Shown here piece after piece: positions 15,101-22,355 of a stretch of 64,000 nt of DNA. This DNA comes from Runella limosa DSM 17973. Its GTDB lineage: Bacteria > Bacteroidota > Bacteroidia > Cytophagales > Spirosomataceae. How positions within the stretch are numbered: position 1 is the first letter of the stretch; the number at the start of each line of letters is the position of its first letter. The stretch covers positions 200,847 to 264,846 of the forward strand of contig NZ_KI519426.1 in the NCBI RefSeq assembly GCF_000482465.1, given 5' to 3'. Below the pieces are notes generated by a model, which saw nothing but the letters and a program-made list of their open reading frames with translations, was not told the DNA's origin and made no database searches. Made by a program: the position numbers and the translations under genes.

Positions 15101-16454
15101 CCGAGGTACGAATGCGTTTGGCGGTTTCATACACCAATTGGTCGCGTTCGAGCGGGTCATCGACATTGTTGCGCTTGTTGTCGGCGTACCAAACTTGAAA
15201 ACGATGGACAATCGCCTCCACGATAATCACGGCACCGTCCACAATAACCCCAAAGTCAATGGCTCCTAATGACATCAAGTTGGCCGAAATATCGAAGGTG
15301 TTCATCATTCCAATGGTGAATAACATGGCCAACGGAATGACCGAAGCCGCTACCAATCCTGCCCGCAAACTGCCCATGAGAAGTACCAGTACCACAATCA
15401 CGATTAGTCCCCCCAAAAGCAGGTTTTCGCTGACGGTGGTAATGGTTTTATTGATGAGTTTGGTGCGCTCAATAAACGGCACAATTTCAATGCCTTCGGG
15501 AAGGCTTTTTTGAATGCGCGCGATGCGTTCTTTGACCGCATTTACGGTGTTGGCGGAGTTGGCACCTTTGAGCATCAATACAATACCTCCAACGGCTTCG
15601 CCTTCGCCATTCCGCACCAAAGCCCCAAAACGATTGGCATGGCCGAAATCAACCCCAGCTACGTCGCGTACCAAAACGGGGATTCCTCCTACGTTTTTAA
15701 TCACAATTTGCTCAATGTCGCTAAGGCTTTTAACGACCCCTTCGCCACGAATAAACTGCGCTTGCCCGATTCGTTCGATGTAGCTTCCGCCCGTGTTGGC
15801 GTTGTTTTTTTGTAAGGCGTCGTACAATTCCGAAAGGGTGACATTGTGCGCGCGCAGGCGTTCAGGATTGACACTTACTTCGTATTGTTTTACGAATCCC
15901 CCAAAGCTACTGATTTCGATCACCCCTTCAATGCCTACCAATTGGCGTTTGACAATCCAGTCTTGAATGGTACGAAGCTCGGTGAGGTCATATTTGGACT
16001 TCGCCCCTTTTTTAACGGCCAATGTATATTGATAAATTTCACCCAAACCCGTTGTGAGGGGGGCAATCATGGGTTTTCCGAACTCCGCAGGAATATCAGC
16101 TTCTACGGTTTTGAGTTGTTCAGTTATCCATTGTTTACCTCGGACAATGTCCACCTCGTCCTTAAAAACGACCGTCACCACCGATAGCCCAAGTTTGGAC
16201 ACCGAACGAATCTCGGTCACATCGGGGATGTTGGCGAGCGACAACTCAATGGGCGTAGTTACAAACTGCTCGACTTCTTGGGCAGCCAAGGTGGGCGTGA
16301 GCGTCAAGATTTGAACTTGGTTGGTGGTGATGTCAGGAACGGCATCAATCGGCAACCGCGAAAGTGAGTACCCTCCCCAAATCACCAGTGCCACCACTGC
16401 CAATCCGATGACCAGCTTGTTTTTGATACTGTAATGAATCAGTGAATCAATCAT
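12159..16454 (-). CDS. CusA/CzcA heavy-metal RND pump fused to a TolC-type outer-membrane factor
   Basis: Residues 1 to about 1040 are an HME-type RND proton antiporter (MIDSLIHYSIKNKLV start, then a TMPNTTNQVQ-like DITTNQVQILTLTP segment, GAIDFGVIVDGAVIIVEA in TM4, and paired periplasmic loops). Residues 1061-1431 are a CusC/TolC-like channel protein with long coiled helices. Between them lies a signal-peptide-like stretch (GVASVLVLITLSLPSHA) ending in a possible signal peptidase I site, SHA|Q at residues 1060/1061 (nucleotides 13277/13274). The frame is open to 16553, but M at 16454 is the conserved family start. Order in the operon is the small gene at 16758, this pump-channel, then the adaptor. 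Fused CusA-channel genes are known in Bacteroidota; processing is my inference. Confidence 0.93.
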   Translation of the reverse strand: MIDSLIHYSIKNKLVIGLAVVALVIWGGYSLSRLPIDAVPDITTNQVQILTLTPTLAAQEVEQFVTTPIELSLANIPDVTEIRSVSKLGLSVVTVVFKDEVDIVRGKQWITEQLKTVEADIPAEFGKPMIAPLTTGLGEIYQYTLAVKKGAKSKYDLTELRTIQDWIVKRQLVGIEGVIEISSFGGFVKQYEVSVNPERLRAHNVTLSELYDALQKNNANTGGSYIERIGQAQFIRGEGVVKSLSDIEQIVIKNVGGIPVLVRDVAGVDFGHANRFGALVRNGEGEAVGGIVLMLKGANSANTVNAVKERIARIQKSLPEGIEIVPFIERTKLINKTITTVSENLLLGGLIVIVVLVLLMGSLRAGLVAASVIPLAMLFTIGMMNTFDISANLMSLGAIDFGVIVDGAVIIVEAIVHRFQVWYADNKRNNVDDPLERDQLVYETAKRIRTSAAFGEIIILMVYLPILSLVGIEGKMFKPMAMTVGFAIFGAFILSLTYVPMMSSLVMGKNLHKHWNFSERVLAWLYRRYEPLILWSLQWKKATVGITLGLFIISLLVFNRLGGEFVPTLDEGDLAIDFRTASGTSLTETINSANKAHQILRKHFPEIQQIVGRVGASEIPTDPMPIEMVDQMINMKDISEWKNAKNREEMSEKMAAVLAEELPGTSVEMTQPIQMRFNEMITGVRSDVVVKIFGNDLDVLYERANAAAKVIEKIEGVTSVRVEQIVGLPQISINYNRAKIAQYGLSIADINRLVRSGFAGETAGTVYEQERRFDLVVRLDAQHRQDIENVRQLLIPLPQGGTVPLAELADIGFRKAPAQISHEETRRRITIGIGVLNRDVESVVNDVQATIEKKVALPSGYFYTYGGAFENLQRAKGRLSFAVPLALFLIFTLLYFTFHSLKESLLIFSAVPMSAIGGIIALWMRDMPFSISAGVGFIALFGVAVLNGIVLISYLNDLEKEGVTNLKERILRTVEVRFRPVIITATVASLGFLPMAISNSGGAEVQRPLATVVIGGILSATLLTLVVLPVLYALFSKVSTSTKGVASVLVLITLSLPSHAQISVQQAIERASQNNLTLKTTELTQQSQKALIGSAWQLPKLSADLAAGQTQSRPFDYTLSAVQSFEPFGVYRNRAKVLTQQVNVTQKQQEIQRNELAFSVKQQYYQILFLYKNRQLIQAQDTLYVKALEAAKSRYKTGETNQLEVVASETNRREIQNRRTVIDREIQLAFMGLQTLLYSNESLMIDTLLNLQRPTPSQEGINRYTALASEESQLSRNFTDLERAQLKPDWRVGAANQSIEGKLGFMYLSGGLGIPLTNKPQKARIEAAKVSEQASENQLKAVQFQTEANTKVLRESLQKLQTTLNYYEQSALPQTELLLKTAYKQFRLGDIEYVEFFQNTRQAWQIREAYLTEQLRFTQTVIELEKWLGIE

Positions 16455-16463
16455 ATTTTGTTT

Positions 16464-16471
16464 TATTTTTG
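16464..16471 (+). promoter_or_regulatory. Promoter -7 element of the small antisense gene
   Basis: TATTTTTG matches TAnnTTTG exactly and lies 23 nt before ATG 16495, inside the gap of the minus-strand efflux operon. Confidence 0.45.
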
Positions 16472-16494
16472 TTGAAAATTGAAGTTGTAATCCT

Positions 16495-16620
16495 ATGCAA
16501 ATCACGGTCACCGTCCCCGCAAAAAAAGCAGAAGAGTTTTTGGCGCTCATCAAGGAACTTGGTTATAAGTCCAAGTTGGAAACGCCTAAAAAATCGAAAC
16601 CTAAAGAACCACGATTGTAG
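16495..16620 (+). CDS. Small antitoxin-like protein, 41 residues, possibly frameshifted
   Basis: A 41-codon frame starts MQITVTVPAKKAEEFLALI and continues with a Lys/Pro-rich tail ending EPRL. The N-terminus, a beta strand followed by a helix, resembles the start of small antitoxin-like proteins found widely in Bacteroidota. The stop at 16618-16620 is followed at once, in the frame one base back, by open codons reading VGRLEPVADALIDEWIENLP up to TGA at 16680-16682. That segment looks like the natural C-terminus of such a protein. The gene may therefore be a frameshifted remnant or carry a sequencing error. It has its own promoter box. No toxin gene follows. Confidence 0.5.
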   Translation: MQITVTVPAKKAEEFLALIKELGYKSKLETPKKSKPKEPRL

Positions 16621-16757
16621 GGAGGCTAGAACCAGTAGCCGATGCTTTGATTGACGAATGGATTGAGAATTTGCCCGAGTGACCTATTGTTATAATAGAT
16701 GAAAAGCGGGAAATGCAGCATTGAAAGGATACACTTCTCCCATCAAAGAAAGAAGCC

Positions 16758-17138
16758 CTAGGCTCGGGGTGGACAAATGAGTGCCTTGAATGATAAAAAG
16801 GCGTAGGAATTGAGCCAATGAAAATTGGCGGAAGTTAAGAAGGTAACGACAGTTTGGGCATCAAACGATACAGAAGCCGAAGGTAGCACAAAAAAGCTGG
16901 CTACACTGTTGAAATCAAAACTTGGAAGATGATGCTCTTTTTGTTTGGTATGCTCCGAATCGGCGGAATAGTGCATCCACAAAAAATCAAGAAAACTTAA
17001 TGACGCTGGGCACTCCGCCTTGTGCTCCTCAAAATGTTTCCACACGTCAGGTGAATGCAACAACTCAGTCGCCGACCGAGGAAGGAGACTTTGTGCAAAC
17101 ACAATGGAGGCCAATAAAAACGCGAGCGTGGCTTTCAT
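16758..17138 (-). CDS. Small exported protein linked to the RND efflux operon
   Basis: The 126-residue product begins MKATLAFLLASIVFAQSLLP, a signal peptide or membrane anchor. A His/Asp/Glu/Cys-rich middle follows (HFEEHKAECPASLSFLDFLW, then HYSADSEHTKQKEHHLP), and the tail is hydrophobic and aromatic. I recall similar small proteins with the same FQS-x-P, HxxHK, FLxxHY and HxxLPF spacing beside CusA-type pumps in other Bacteroidota, but they have no assigned function. The His-rich middle is suited to metal binding, which is inference. The frame opens upstream to 17186; ATG 17138 places the signal at the N-terminus. It is the first gene of the efflux operon, 303 bp ahead of the pump. Confidence 0.75.
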   Translation of the reverse strand: MKATLAFLLASIVFAQSLLPRSATELLHSPDVWKHFEEHKAECPASLSFLDFLWMHYSADSEHTKQKEHHLPSFDFNSVASFFVLPSASVSFDAQTVVTFLTSANFHWLNSYAFLSFKALICPPRA

Positions 17139-17314
17139 TCGACGGCGAAAAATGGAAAAGCAAATGTAGAGCCTTGACCAAAACAATGTATTGATTGAAG
17201 TAATAATCTTTAAAATTTAGAATTAGTATAGATATTATTTGTTGTAATGTATTGATAAACAGTTGTATGTCTGCTCGTGTGTATGGCCTGTTTGGAAAAC
17301 ATGATAGGTGTCAT

Positions 17315-17345
17315 TTGATATTGTTGGCTTGAAAATGTTATTTTG
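17315..17345 (+). promoter_or_regulatory. Candidate promoter of feoAB
   Basis: TTG at 17315-17317 is followed after 20 nt by TTATTTTG at 17338-17345, which has one mismatch to TAnnTTTG. The spacing is right and the operator-like palindrome starts 8 bp downstream. Confidence 0.45.
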
Positions 17346-17353
17346 TGCAGTTC

Positions 17354-17374
17354 TATTTAAACTCAATCTAAATA
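17354..17374. promoter_or_regulatory. Candidate iron-responsive operator (Fur/DtxR type) of feoAB
   Basis: Two 9-bp arms, TATTTAAAC (17354-17362) and ATCTAAATA (17366-17374), are inverted with a 3-bp centre and match at 7 of 9 positions. The half-site TATTTAGAT/ATCTAAATA resembles the AT-rich palindromes bound by Fur-like regulators. It covers the predicted transcription start of feoAB, which suits repression. Confidence 0.5.
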
Positions 17375-17432
17375 AATTGCGTTATATGACTCAAAACCCT
17401 TTTGAGAAAATAGACTGAACCACCCGTCCAAT

Positions 17433-17660
17433 ATGAAAACCATCGCCGACTTACAACTGGGAGAAAGAGCTTTTGTGAAAGAGTTTCGCCAGGAAGATTT
17501 ATCGTTGAAACTACTCGAAATGGGTTTTTTGCCTGGCATTGAGGTGATGCTCGATTTTGTGGCACCTTTGGGCGACCCAATTGGTGTGCAAGTAAACGGC
17601 TATTGTCTGGCAATGCGCAAAGAAGAAGCGGCTACGGTTATTGTTGAAGAAAGCATTTAA
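17433..17660 (+). CDS. feoA: Ferrous iron transport protein A
   Basis: FeoA is a small SH3-like cytosolic protein needed for FeoB-mediated Fe(II) uptake. The 75-residue product has the family pattern: LGERAFVKEF, then LSLKLLEMGFLPGIEVML and DPIGVQVNGYCLAMRKEEAATV. Length is standard and the domain is separate from FeoB. It is followed after only 6 bp by feoB and preceded by the palindromic operator candidate, so both genes are expected to respond to iron. Confidence 0.95.
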   Translation: MKTIADLQLGERAFVKEFRQEDLSLKLLEMGFLPGIEVMLDFVAPLGDPIGVQVNGYCLAMRKEEAATVIVEESI

Positions 17661-17666
17661 TATCCC

Positions 17667-19790
17667 TTGAAAAAGAATCCCATCATCGCCATCGTCGGCA
17701 ATCCGAATATTGGTAAGTCATCGTTGTTTAATCAACTGACTGGATTGCGTCAAAAAGTTGGAAATTTTCCGAGTGTTACGGTAGAAAAAAAATCAGGCCC
17801 TTGGATGCTCAATGATGCCACTGAAGCAGTGGTTGTTGACTTGCCTGGGCTGTATAGTCTATATCCAAAAGCGCTGGACGAGCGAGTGGTCATTGATATT
17901 TTGGCGAATCCCGCCCACGAAGATTATCCTGATGTGGTGGTGGTGGTGGCTGATGCCTCCAACCTCAAACGTAATTTGCTGTTGTTTACCCAAGTAGCAG
18001 ATTTGGGTTTGCCCGTAGTTTTGGCTTTGAACATGCTCGACGTAGCTCGGGATAAAAATTTGCAAGTCAATGCCGTAAAATTAGCGATGAAATTGGGCGT
18101 GCCTGTCGTTCGCATTAATGCGCGGGTAGGGGAAGGCTTAGACCAACTCAAACAGGCAGTGGTGCAACAGCTAGAAAGCCCCAAAATTTCGGTTGAGAAA
18201 TATTATTTTAATCCTGCGGACCAATTCCCTGAATTGATTGACGAAGTAAAACGCACGAACGATATTTCCAATAATTATTTGGCATTGCACCACGTTCAGC
18301 AACACGATATTTTTTCGTTTGTACCGCACGAAAAGCGGGTCGCTTACGATAAAATGATTGAAAAACACGGCTTCAAAGAAAGTGGTTTTCAAGCGGCCGA
18401 AACCATGCACCGATATGCGGTCATCGACGGTCTCGTCAAAGAATCGGTAAAAACGGTGGCAGAGTTTTTGGTGAAGCCATTGTGGACGAGGCGTTTAGAT
18501 GAAGTATTGCTTCACCCAATCTGGGGATATGCAGTTTTTTTGGCGGTGTTATTGGTGATTTTCCAAGCCGTATTTACATTCGCCAGTTATCCCATGGACC
18601 TGATTGATGCGGGCATGGCGTCGTTGAATGATTGGTTAAAACAACAACTTCCAGAAGGAGCACTGACCGATTTATTGACTGACGGACTGGTGGCGGGCAT
18701 CGGCGGGGTTGTGATTTTTATTCCTCAAATCGCCTTCTTGTTTTTCTTGGTTTCGTTGCTCGAAGAATCTGGCTACATGGCTCGGGTGATGGTCATTATG
18801 GACAAACTCATGCGAAAATTTGGCTTAAATGGTCGGAGTGTAGTGCCCCTTATTTCAGGAGTAGCCTGTGCCGTTCCAGCCATTATGGCAGCCAGAAGTA
18901 TCGGAAATCGCAAAGAACGACTGTTGACAATATTGGTTACCCCACTGATGAGTTGTTCAGCTCGCTTGCCAATTTATACGGTGCTTATTGCGTTGGTCGT
19001 GCCTTCTACGGCAGTACTTGGCTTTTTTACCCTCCAAGGACTGACGCTCATGGGCTTGTACTTGTTGGGTCTGATCAGTGCCTTGGTATCGGCTTGGGCC
19101 ATCAAAGGAAGGGTTGAAAGCGCTGAAACGGGCTATTTTGTCATGGAAATGCCTACTTACCAAATTCCGCGCTGGTACCATGTGGGTATTGCCGTTTGGG
19201 ACAGTGTCAAGTCATTTGTGACCCAAGCGGGTAAAATCATCGTAGCGATTTCTATTATTCTTTGGGTGTTGGCTACGTATGGCCCAGGTGATGCCATTTC
19301 AAAAGCAGAAGAAACCATTCAAAAAGAGCAACCTAAGCTGACAGGTGCTGAAATGGAAAACGCGGTAGCGGCCTACAAATTGGAACATTCGTACGCGGGT
19401 CATTTTGGTAAATTTATTGAACCTGCCATTGCGCCTTTGGGATACGATTGGAAAATAGGAATTGCGTTATTAGCCTCGTTTGCGGCCCGCGAAGTGTTTG
19501 TGGGTACGATGAGCACTATTTATAGCATTGGAAGCGAAGCCGATGAAGACAACGGCACAATCAAAGCCCGAATGCGTGCTGAGATAAACCCCAAAACAGG
19601 CGAAGCCATGTACACGCCTGCGCTGGCATTTTCGTTGTTGGTATTTTACGTATTTGCGATGATGTGCATGAGTACCATTGCGACTGTAAAGCGCGAAACC
19701 CACGGCTGGAAATGGCCGCTCATTCAACTCGCTTACATGACAGTACTGGCGTATGGGTTGGCGTTTTTGACTTACCAAGTACTACGCTAA
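17667..19790 (+). CDS. feoB: Ferrous iron transporter B
   Basis: FeoB is the inner-membrane Fe(II) permease with an N-terminal GTPase domain. The 707-residue product has the P-loop GNPNIGKSS at residues 11-19, the G3 region DLPGLYSLYPKALDE, and ALNMLD as the G4 region. A helical regulatory region follows, then the membrane domain with VPLISGVACAVPAIMAAR and LVTPLMSCSARLPIYT, whose Cys and polar residues form the permeation path, and a repeat-related ASFAAREVFVGTMSTIY. No ATG is available near the P-loop, so the TTG at 17667 must be the start. The gene is complete and cotranscribed with feoA. Confidence 0.97.
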   Translation: MKKNPIIAIVGNPNIGKSSLFNQLTGLRQKVGNFPSVTVEKKSGPWMLNDATEAVVVDLPGLYSLYPKALDERVVIDILANPAHEDYPDVVVVVADASNLKRNLLLFTQVADLGLPVVLALNMLDVARDKNLQVNAVKLAMKLGVPVVRINARVGEGLDQLKQAVVQQLESPKISVEKYYFNPADQFPELIDEVKRTNDISNNYLALHHVQQHDIFSFVPHEKRVAYDKMIEKHGFKESGFQAAETMHRYAVIDGLVKESVKTVAEFLVKPLWTRRLDEVLLHPIWGYAVFLAVLLVIFQAVFTFASYPMDLIDAGMASLNDWLKQQLPEGALTDLLTDGLVAGIGGVVIFIPQIAFLFFLVSLLEESGYMARVMVIMDKLMRKFGLNGRSVVPLISGVACAVPAIMAARSIGNRKERLLTILVTPLMSCSARLPIYTVLIALVVPSTAVLGFFTLQGLTLMGLYLLGLISALVSAWAIKGRVESAETGYFVMEMPTYQIPRWYHVGIAVWDSVKSFVTQAGKIIVAISIILWVLATYGPGDAISKAEETIQKEQPKLTGAEMENAVAAYKLEHSYAGHFGKFIEPAIAPLGYDWKIGIALLASFAAREVFVGTMSTIYSIGSEADEDNGTIKARMRAEINPKTGEAMYTPALAFSLLVFYVFAMMCMSTIATVKRETHGWKWPLIQLAYMTVLAYGLAFLTYQVLR

Positions 19791-19893
19791 TTTTTTCACA
19801 CAGAGAAACACAGATTTTAAGACACAGAACAACACAGAGAGAGTCAGTATTTTTCTGTGGGCTGTTTCGTCTGTGGCTTTCTGTGAGAGTAAA
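19790..19893. repeat. CACAGA/TCTGTG inverted repeat array between convergent genes
   Basis: The left half carries at least four CACAGA units spaced 10-16 bp apart, and the right half three TCTGTG units. The whole can fold back on itself between the stops of feoB and the deacetylase gene. Similar CACAGAGAAACACAGA-type sequences are dispersed in many bacterial genomes. It may serve as a terminator here. Confidence 0.55.
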
Positions 19894-19899
19894 TGGAGT

Positions 19900-20817
19900 T
19901 CAGAAATACATCTGCTGGGCAATTCGATACGTATTACAATGTGCTTCCACAATATCGGCCAAGCGCGGTGAATAGCCTCCACCCATCGAAACCACCACAG
20001 GGATATTTCGTTGCTTACACTGAGAAAATACAAACTCATCACGTCGATAACAGCCCTCGCGGGTTACTTTTAATTTCCCCAATTTATCCGTTTCCAAAAT
20101 ATCAACGCCCGAAATGTAAAAAACAAAATCGGGCTGTTGCTGGTCGAAAAGGAAAGGTAATGTCTCATAAAGCAAGGGCAGATATTCATGGTCTTGCGTT
20201 CCCGTAGGGAGTTCAATGTCGAGGTCTGATTTTTCTTTGAACAAAGGATAATTGTCTTTTCCGTGCATTGAAAAGGTAAAAACTTGAGGGTTGTTCTGAA
20301 AAATAACGGCTGTTCCATTGCCCTGGTGCACATCCAAATCGACCACCAGAATTTTGGCCGCAAGTTGCTTCGAAAGCAAATAATTGGCGGCAATAGCCAC
20401 ATCGTTCAACAGGCAAAACCCTTCGCCACGGTCGGCATAAGCGTGGTGGGTGCCGCCTGCGACATTCATCGAAACGCCAAACGTTAACGCAAAATGACAA
20501 CATTCGATTGTTCCTTGGGCAATGCGTGTTTCGCGGTCAATGAGTCGTTGATTCAGCGGAAAACCAATTCGTCGCACCATTTTGTCAGAAATTCTCAAGT
20601 TTTTTAAATCTTCCCAGTAGTCATTATCGTGTACGCCCAAAATCCAACGTTCGTCCAAGTAGCTAGGAGAGAAGAAGTTATCGGACGTGCAAGTGCCTTC
20701 ATACAAGAGCTGTTCGGGAATAAGTTCGTATTTGGCCATTGGAAAACGATGGGGTTCTCCGTTTGGGCCTTTGGGCAGGGGATGACAAAAAATTGGGTCG
20801 TGGGCAATTTTGAGCAT
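19900..20817 (-). CDS. Histone-deacetylase-fold hydrolase
   Basis: This belongs to the bacterial HDAC/acetoin-utilisation/polyamine-deacetylase superfamily, zinc enzymes that remove acyl groups from amines. The 305-residue product shows AGGTHHAYADRGEGFC with the general base pair His124-His125. DLDVHQGNGT holds zinc ligands Asp162 and His164, and SGVDILETD holds Asp239, the expected third ligand. All catalytic residues I could check are present. There is no signal peptide, so it is cytosolic. The substrate is unknown. It converges on feoB over the CACAGA array and diverges from the lipoprotein gene at 20883. Confidence 0.93.
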   Translation of the reverse strand: MLKIAHDPIFCHPLPKGPNGEPHRFPMAKYELIPEQLLYEGTCTSDNFFSPSYLDERWILGVHDNDYWEDLKNLRISDKMVRRIGFPLNQRLIDRETRIAQGTIECCHFALTFGVSMNVAGGTHHAYADRGEGFCLLNDVAIAANYLLSKQLAAKILVVDLDVHQGNGTAVIFQNNPQVFTFSMHGKDNYPLFKEKSDLDIELPTGTQDHEYLPLLYETLPFLFDQQQPDFVFYISGVDILETDKLGKLKVTREGCYRRDEFVFSQCKQRNIPVVVSMGGGYSPRLADIVEAHCNTYRIAQQMYF

Positions 20818-20882
20818 AAAAAAGATGAAATGATTTGGGCCAACTTTTCGTTAGTAGGTTATAAAAAAACCGAGAATAAACC

Positions 20883-21491
20883 ATGAAAGTTAAATTTCAA
20901 GCACTTATTTTAGGAGTAACGGTTGCAATGATAGCCACTGCTTGCGCACCTGACCCCTTGAAAGATTTGACGGTAGAGGAAACCCAAGTTTTTATTACTA
21001 ATTACGAACCTACGGTCAATTTTGCTAATTACCAGACCTTTAGCTTGGCCGATACAGTATATGTAATTCAAAACCAGCAAACGGGGGTTTCGACTTCTAC
21101 GCAAGATTATTTGGCATTAGACCGTATCACATCGACCATGACGCAGCGCGGATACAAGCGAGTAACGCGTGAAGCCAAACCAGATTTGGGCGTCAGTGTA
21201 GCTCGCATCAGAGAAACCCAAACGGGGCTTGTGGCCAACTATAACCCTTGGAACAGCTACTGGGGATACACTGGCGGCGGCGGCTTTTATTATCCTCCAA
21301 CCTACTCTTACTATCAAACTTCAGAAACCTATTGGTATTTGGAAATGGTGGATTTAAAAAATGCGACCAACGGTCTGCAACCCAAAGTGGTTTGGAATGC
21401 CCAGATTCGAGGAAATGGCATTTTTGACGCGGCGTCTTTGACGAATGTGATTGACAATGTATTTAAGCAGTCGATGTATTTGAAAAAGTAG
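20883..21491 (+). CDS. DUF4136 domain lipoprotein
   Basis: The 202-residue product carries a signal peptide with lipobox IATAC (Cys21), so it is anchored to a membrane facing the periplasm. The rest matches the DUF4136 pattern: the FANYQTFSLAD segment (near residues 47-57), RITSTMTQRGYKRV, KPDLGVSVARI, and a C-terminal helix (ASLTNVIDNVFKQ). A Gly/Tyr/Trp-rich insertion is seen near residues 120-145. The function of the family is unknown. A beta-barrel gene follows after 14 bp, so the two probably form an envelope operon. Confidence 0.85.
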   Translation: MKVKFQALILGVTVAMIATACAPDPLKDLTVEETQVFITNYEPTVNFANYQTFSLADTVYVIQNQQTGVSTSTQDYLALDRITSTMTQRGYKRVTREAKPDLGVSVARIRETQTGLVANYNPWNSYWGYTGGGGFYYPPTYSYYQTSETYWYLEMVDLKNATNGLQPKVVWNAQIRGNGIFDAASLTNVIDNVFKQSMYLKK

Positions 21492-21505
21492 TAAAACAAC
21501 AACTT

Positions 21506-22210
21506 ATGATGGTTGGCATGAAAATCAGAAAAGTAAAAACAATAAGCGCCATTGTGCTCTGCTTTATGGGGGTGTTTTTGGCAAATATAGCTGAGGCACA
21601 GCAAGTTATTGACCGACCTCAGTTGTTCAAAAGAGAGTCTCCTTACTTGAGATACACCTCTTATCGTGTTTCCTTGACGGGAGGTTTGGGGGTTGCTACA
21701 GGTTCGTTAGGTGATTTTATGGCGGCCAATACGTTTCGTAACTATTCATTGGCCGTTGATTTTGTTTTCCCCAAAAACAATATGTCGGTGGGGTTTGCGA
21801 TTGGTTCACAGTATTTTGTGAATCGCTTGCCTCGTCAGGTGTATGAATATGATAATGGCGCTATTTCTGCGGTACAAACGCGTACAGTCACGGCTTATCC
21901 GATTACGTTGACTGGTAGCTATCACGTTGGGGATGTCAATGCGCGTGTTCGGCCGTATGTGCAGGCAGGATTGGGAGCAGCGTTTGCCGAAGTAGCCAAT
22001 TATTACGGAATGTTATCAACGGGCGACAATGGCTTTAAGTTTGTCGCACAGGGAGGCGCAGGAGTGCGCGTGTTGTTGAGCAAAACAGGAAATGTGGGGC
22101 TTGAATTTGGGGCAACTTATCAGCACATCCCTTTTAAAATTGAAAGCGAAGGACTCAGCGCTGCGTCGTCTATTAATGCGCGGGTTGGTTTGTTTTACCG
22201 CTGGTGGTAG
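21506..22210 (+). CDS. Outer-membrane beta-barrel family protein
   Basis: The 234-residue product has a signal peptide ending NIAEAQ. It then shows alternating strands of aromatic and glycine residues typical of small outer-membrane barrels (RYTSYRVSLTGGLGVATG, FAIGSQYFVNR, VGLEFGATYQHIPF) and ends in an aromatic C-terminus, VGLFYRWW, typical of barrels recognised by the Bam machinery. I cannot name a specific family. An ATG at 21518 is an alternative start. It follows the DUF4136 lipoprotein gene closely. Confidence 0.75.
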   Translation: MMVGMKIRKVKTISAIVLCFMGVFLANIAEAQQVIDRPQLFKRESPYLRYTSYRVSLTGGLGVATGSLGDFMAANTFRNYSLAVDFVFPKNNMSVGFAIGSQYFVNRLPRQVYEYDNGAISAVQTRTVTAYPITLTGSYHVGDVNARVRPYVQAGLGAAFAEVANYYGMLSTGDNGFKFVAQGGAGVRVLLSKTGNVGLEFGATYQHIPFKIESEGLSAASSINARVGLFYRWW

Positions 22211-22351
22211 GGTGGTTTTTGGGTTTGGGGTTTCCTGTTTCCTGTTTAGAGTTTCTTGTTTGGGGTTTACGGTTTCGGGTTTACCGTTTTGGTTTTGAAC
22301 CCTCAAACTGTAAACCCGCAACCCCAAACTGTAAACCCAAAAACCCCAACC
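22211..22351. repeat. GTTT-rich irregular repeat with inverted ends
   Basis: About 90 bp of degenerate units (GGGTTT, CGGTTT, CTGTTT at 7-8 bp spacing) are followed by about 40 bp of the complementary AAACCC/AAACTG type, so the segment can form a long imperfect hairpin. It directly follows the stop codon at 22210 and ends 4 bp before the stop of the OsmC gene. A related tract lies at 45004-45060. Confidence 0.6.
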
Positions 22352-22355
22352 TCTT

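Noticed and set aside
16758-17138. HYC_CC_PP family assignment for the small efflux-linked protein
   Set aside because: It lacks the diagnostic CC and PP pairs, so only the looser resemblance to efflux-linked small proteins is reported.
22211-22351. Possible CRISPR array in the GTTT-rich tract
   Set aside because: Units are degenerate 7-8-mers with no conserved 25-40 bp repeat and no spacers; no cas genes are nearby.
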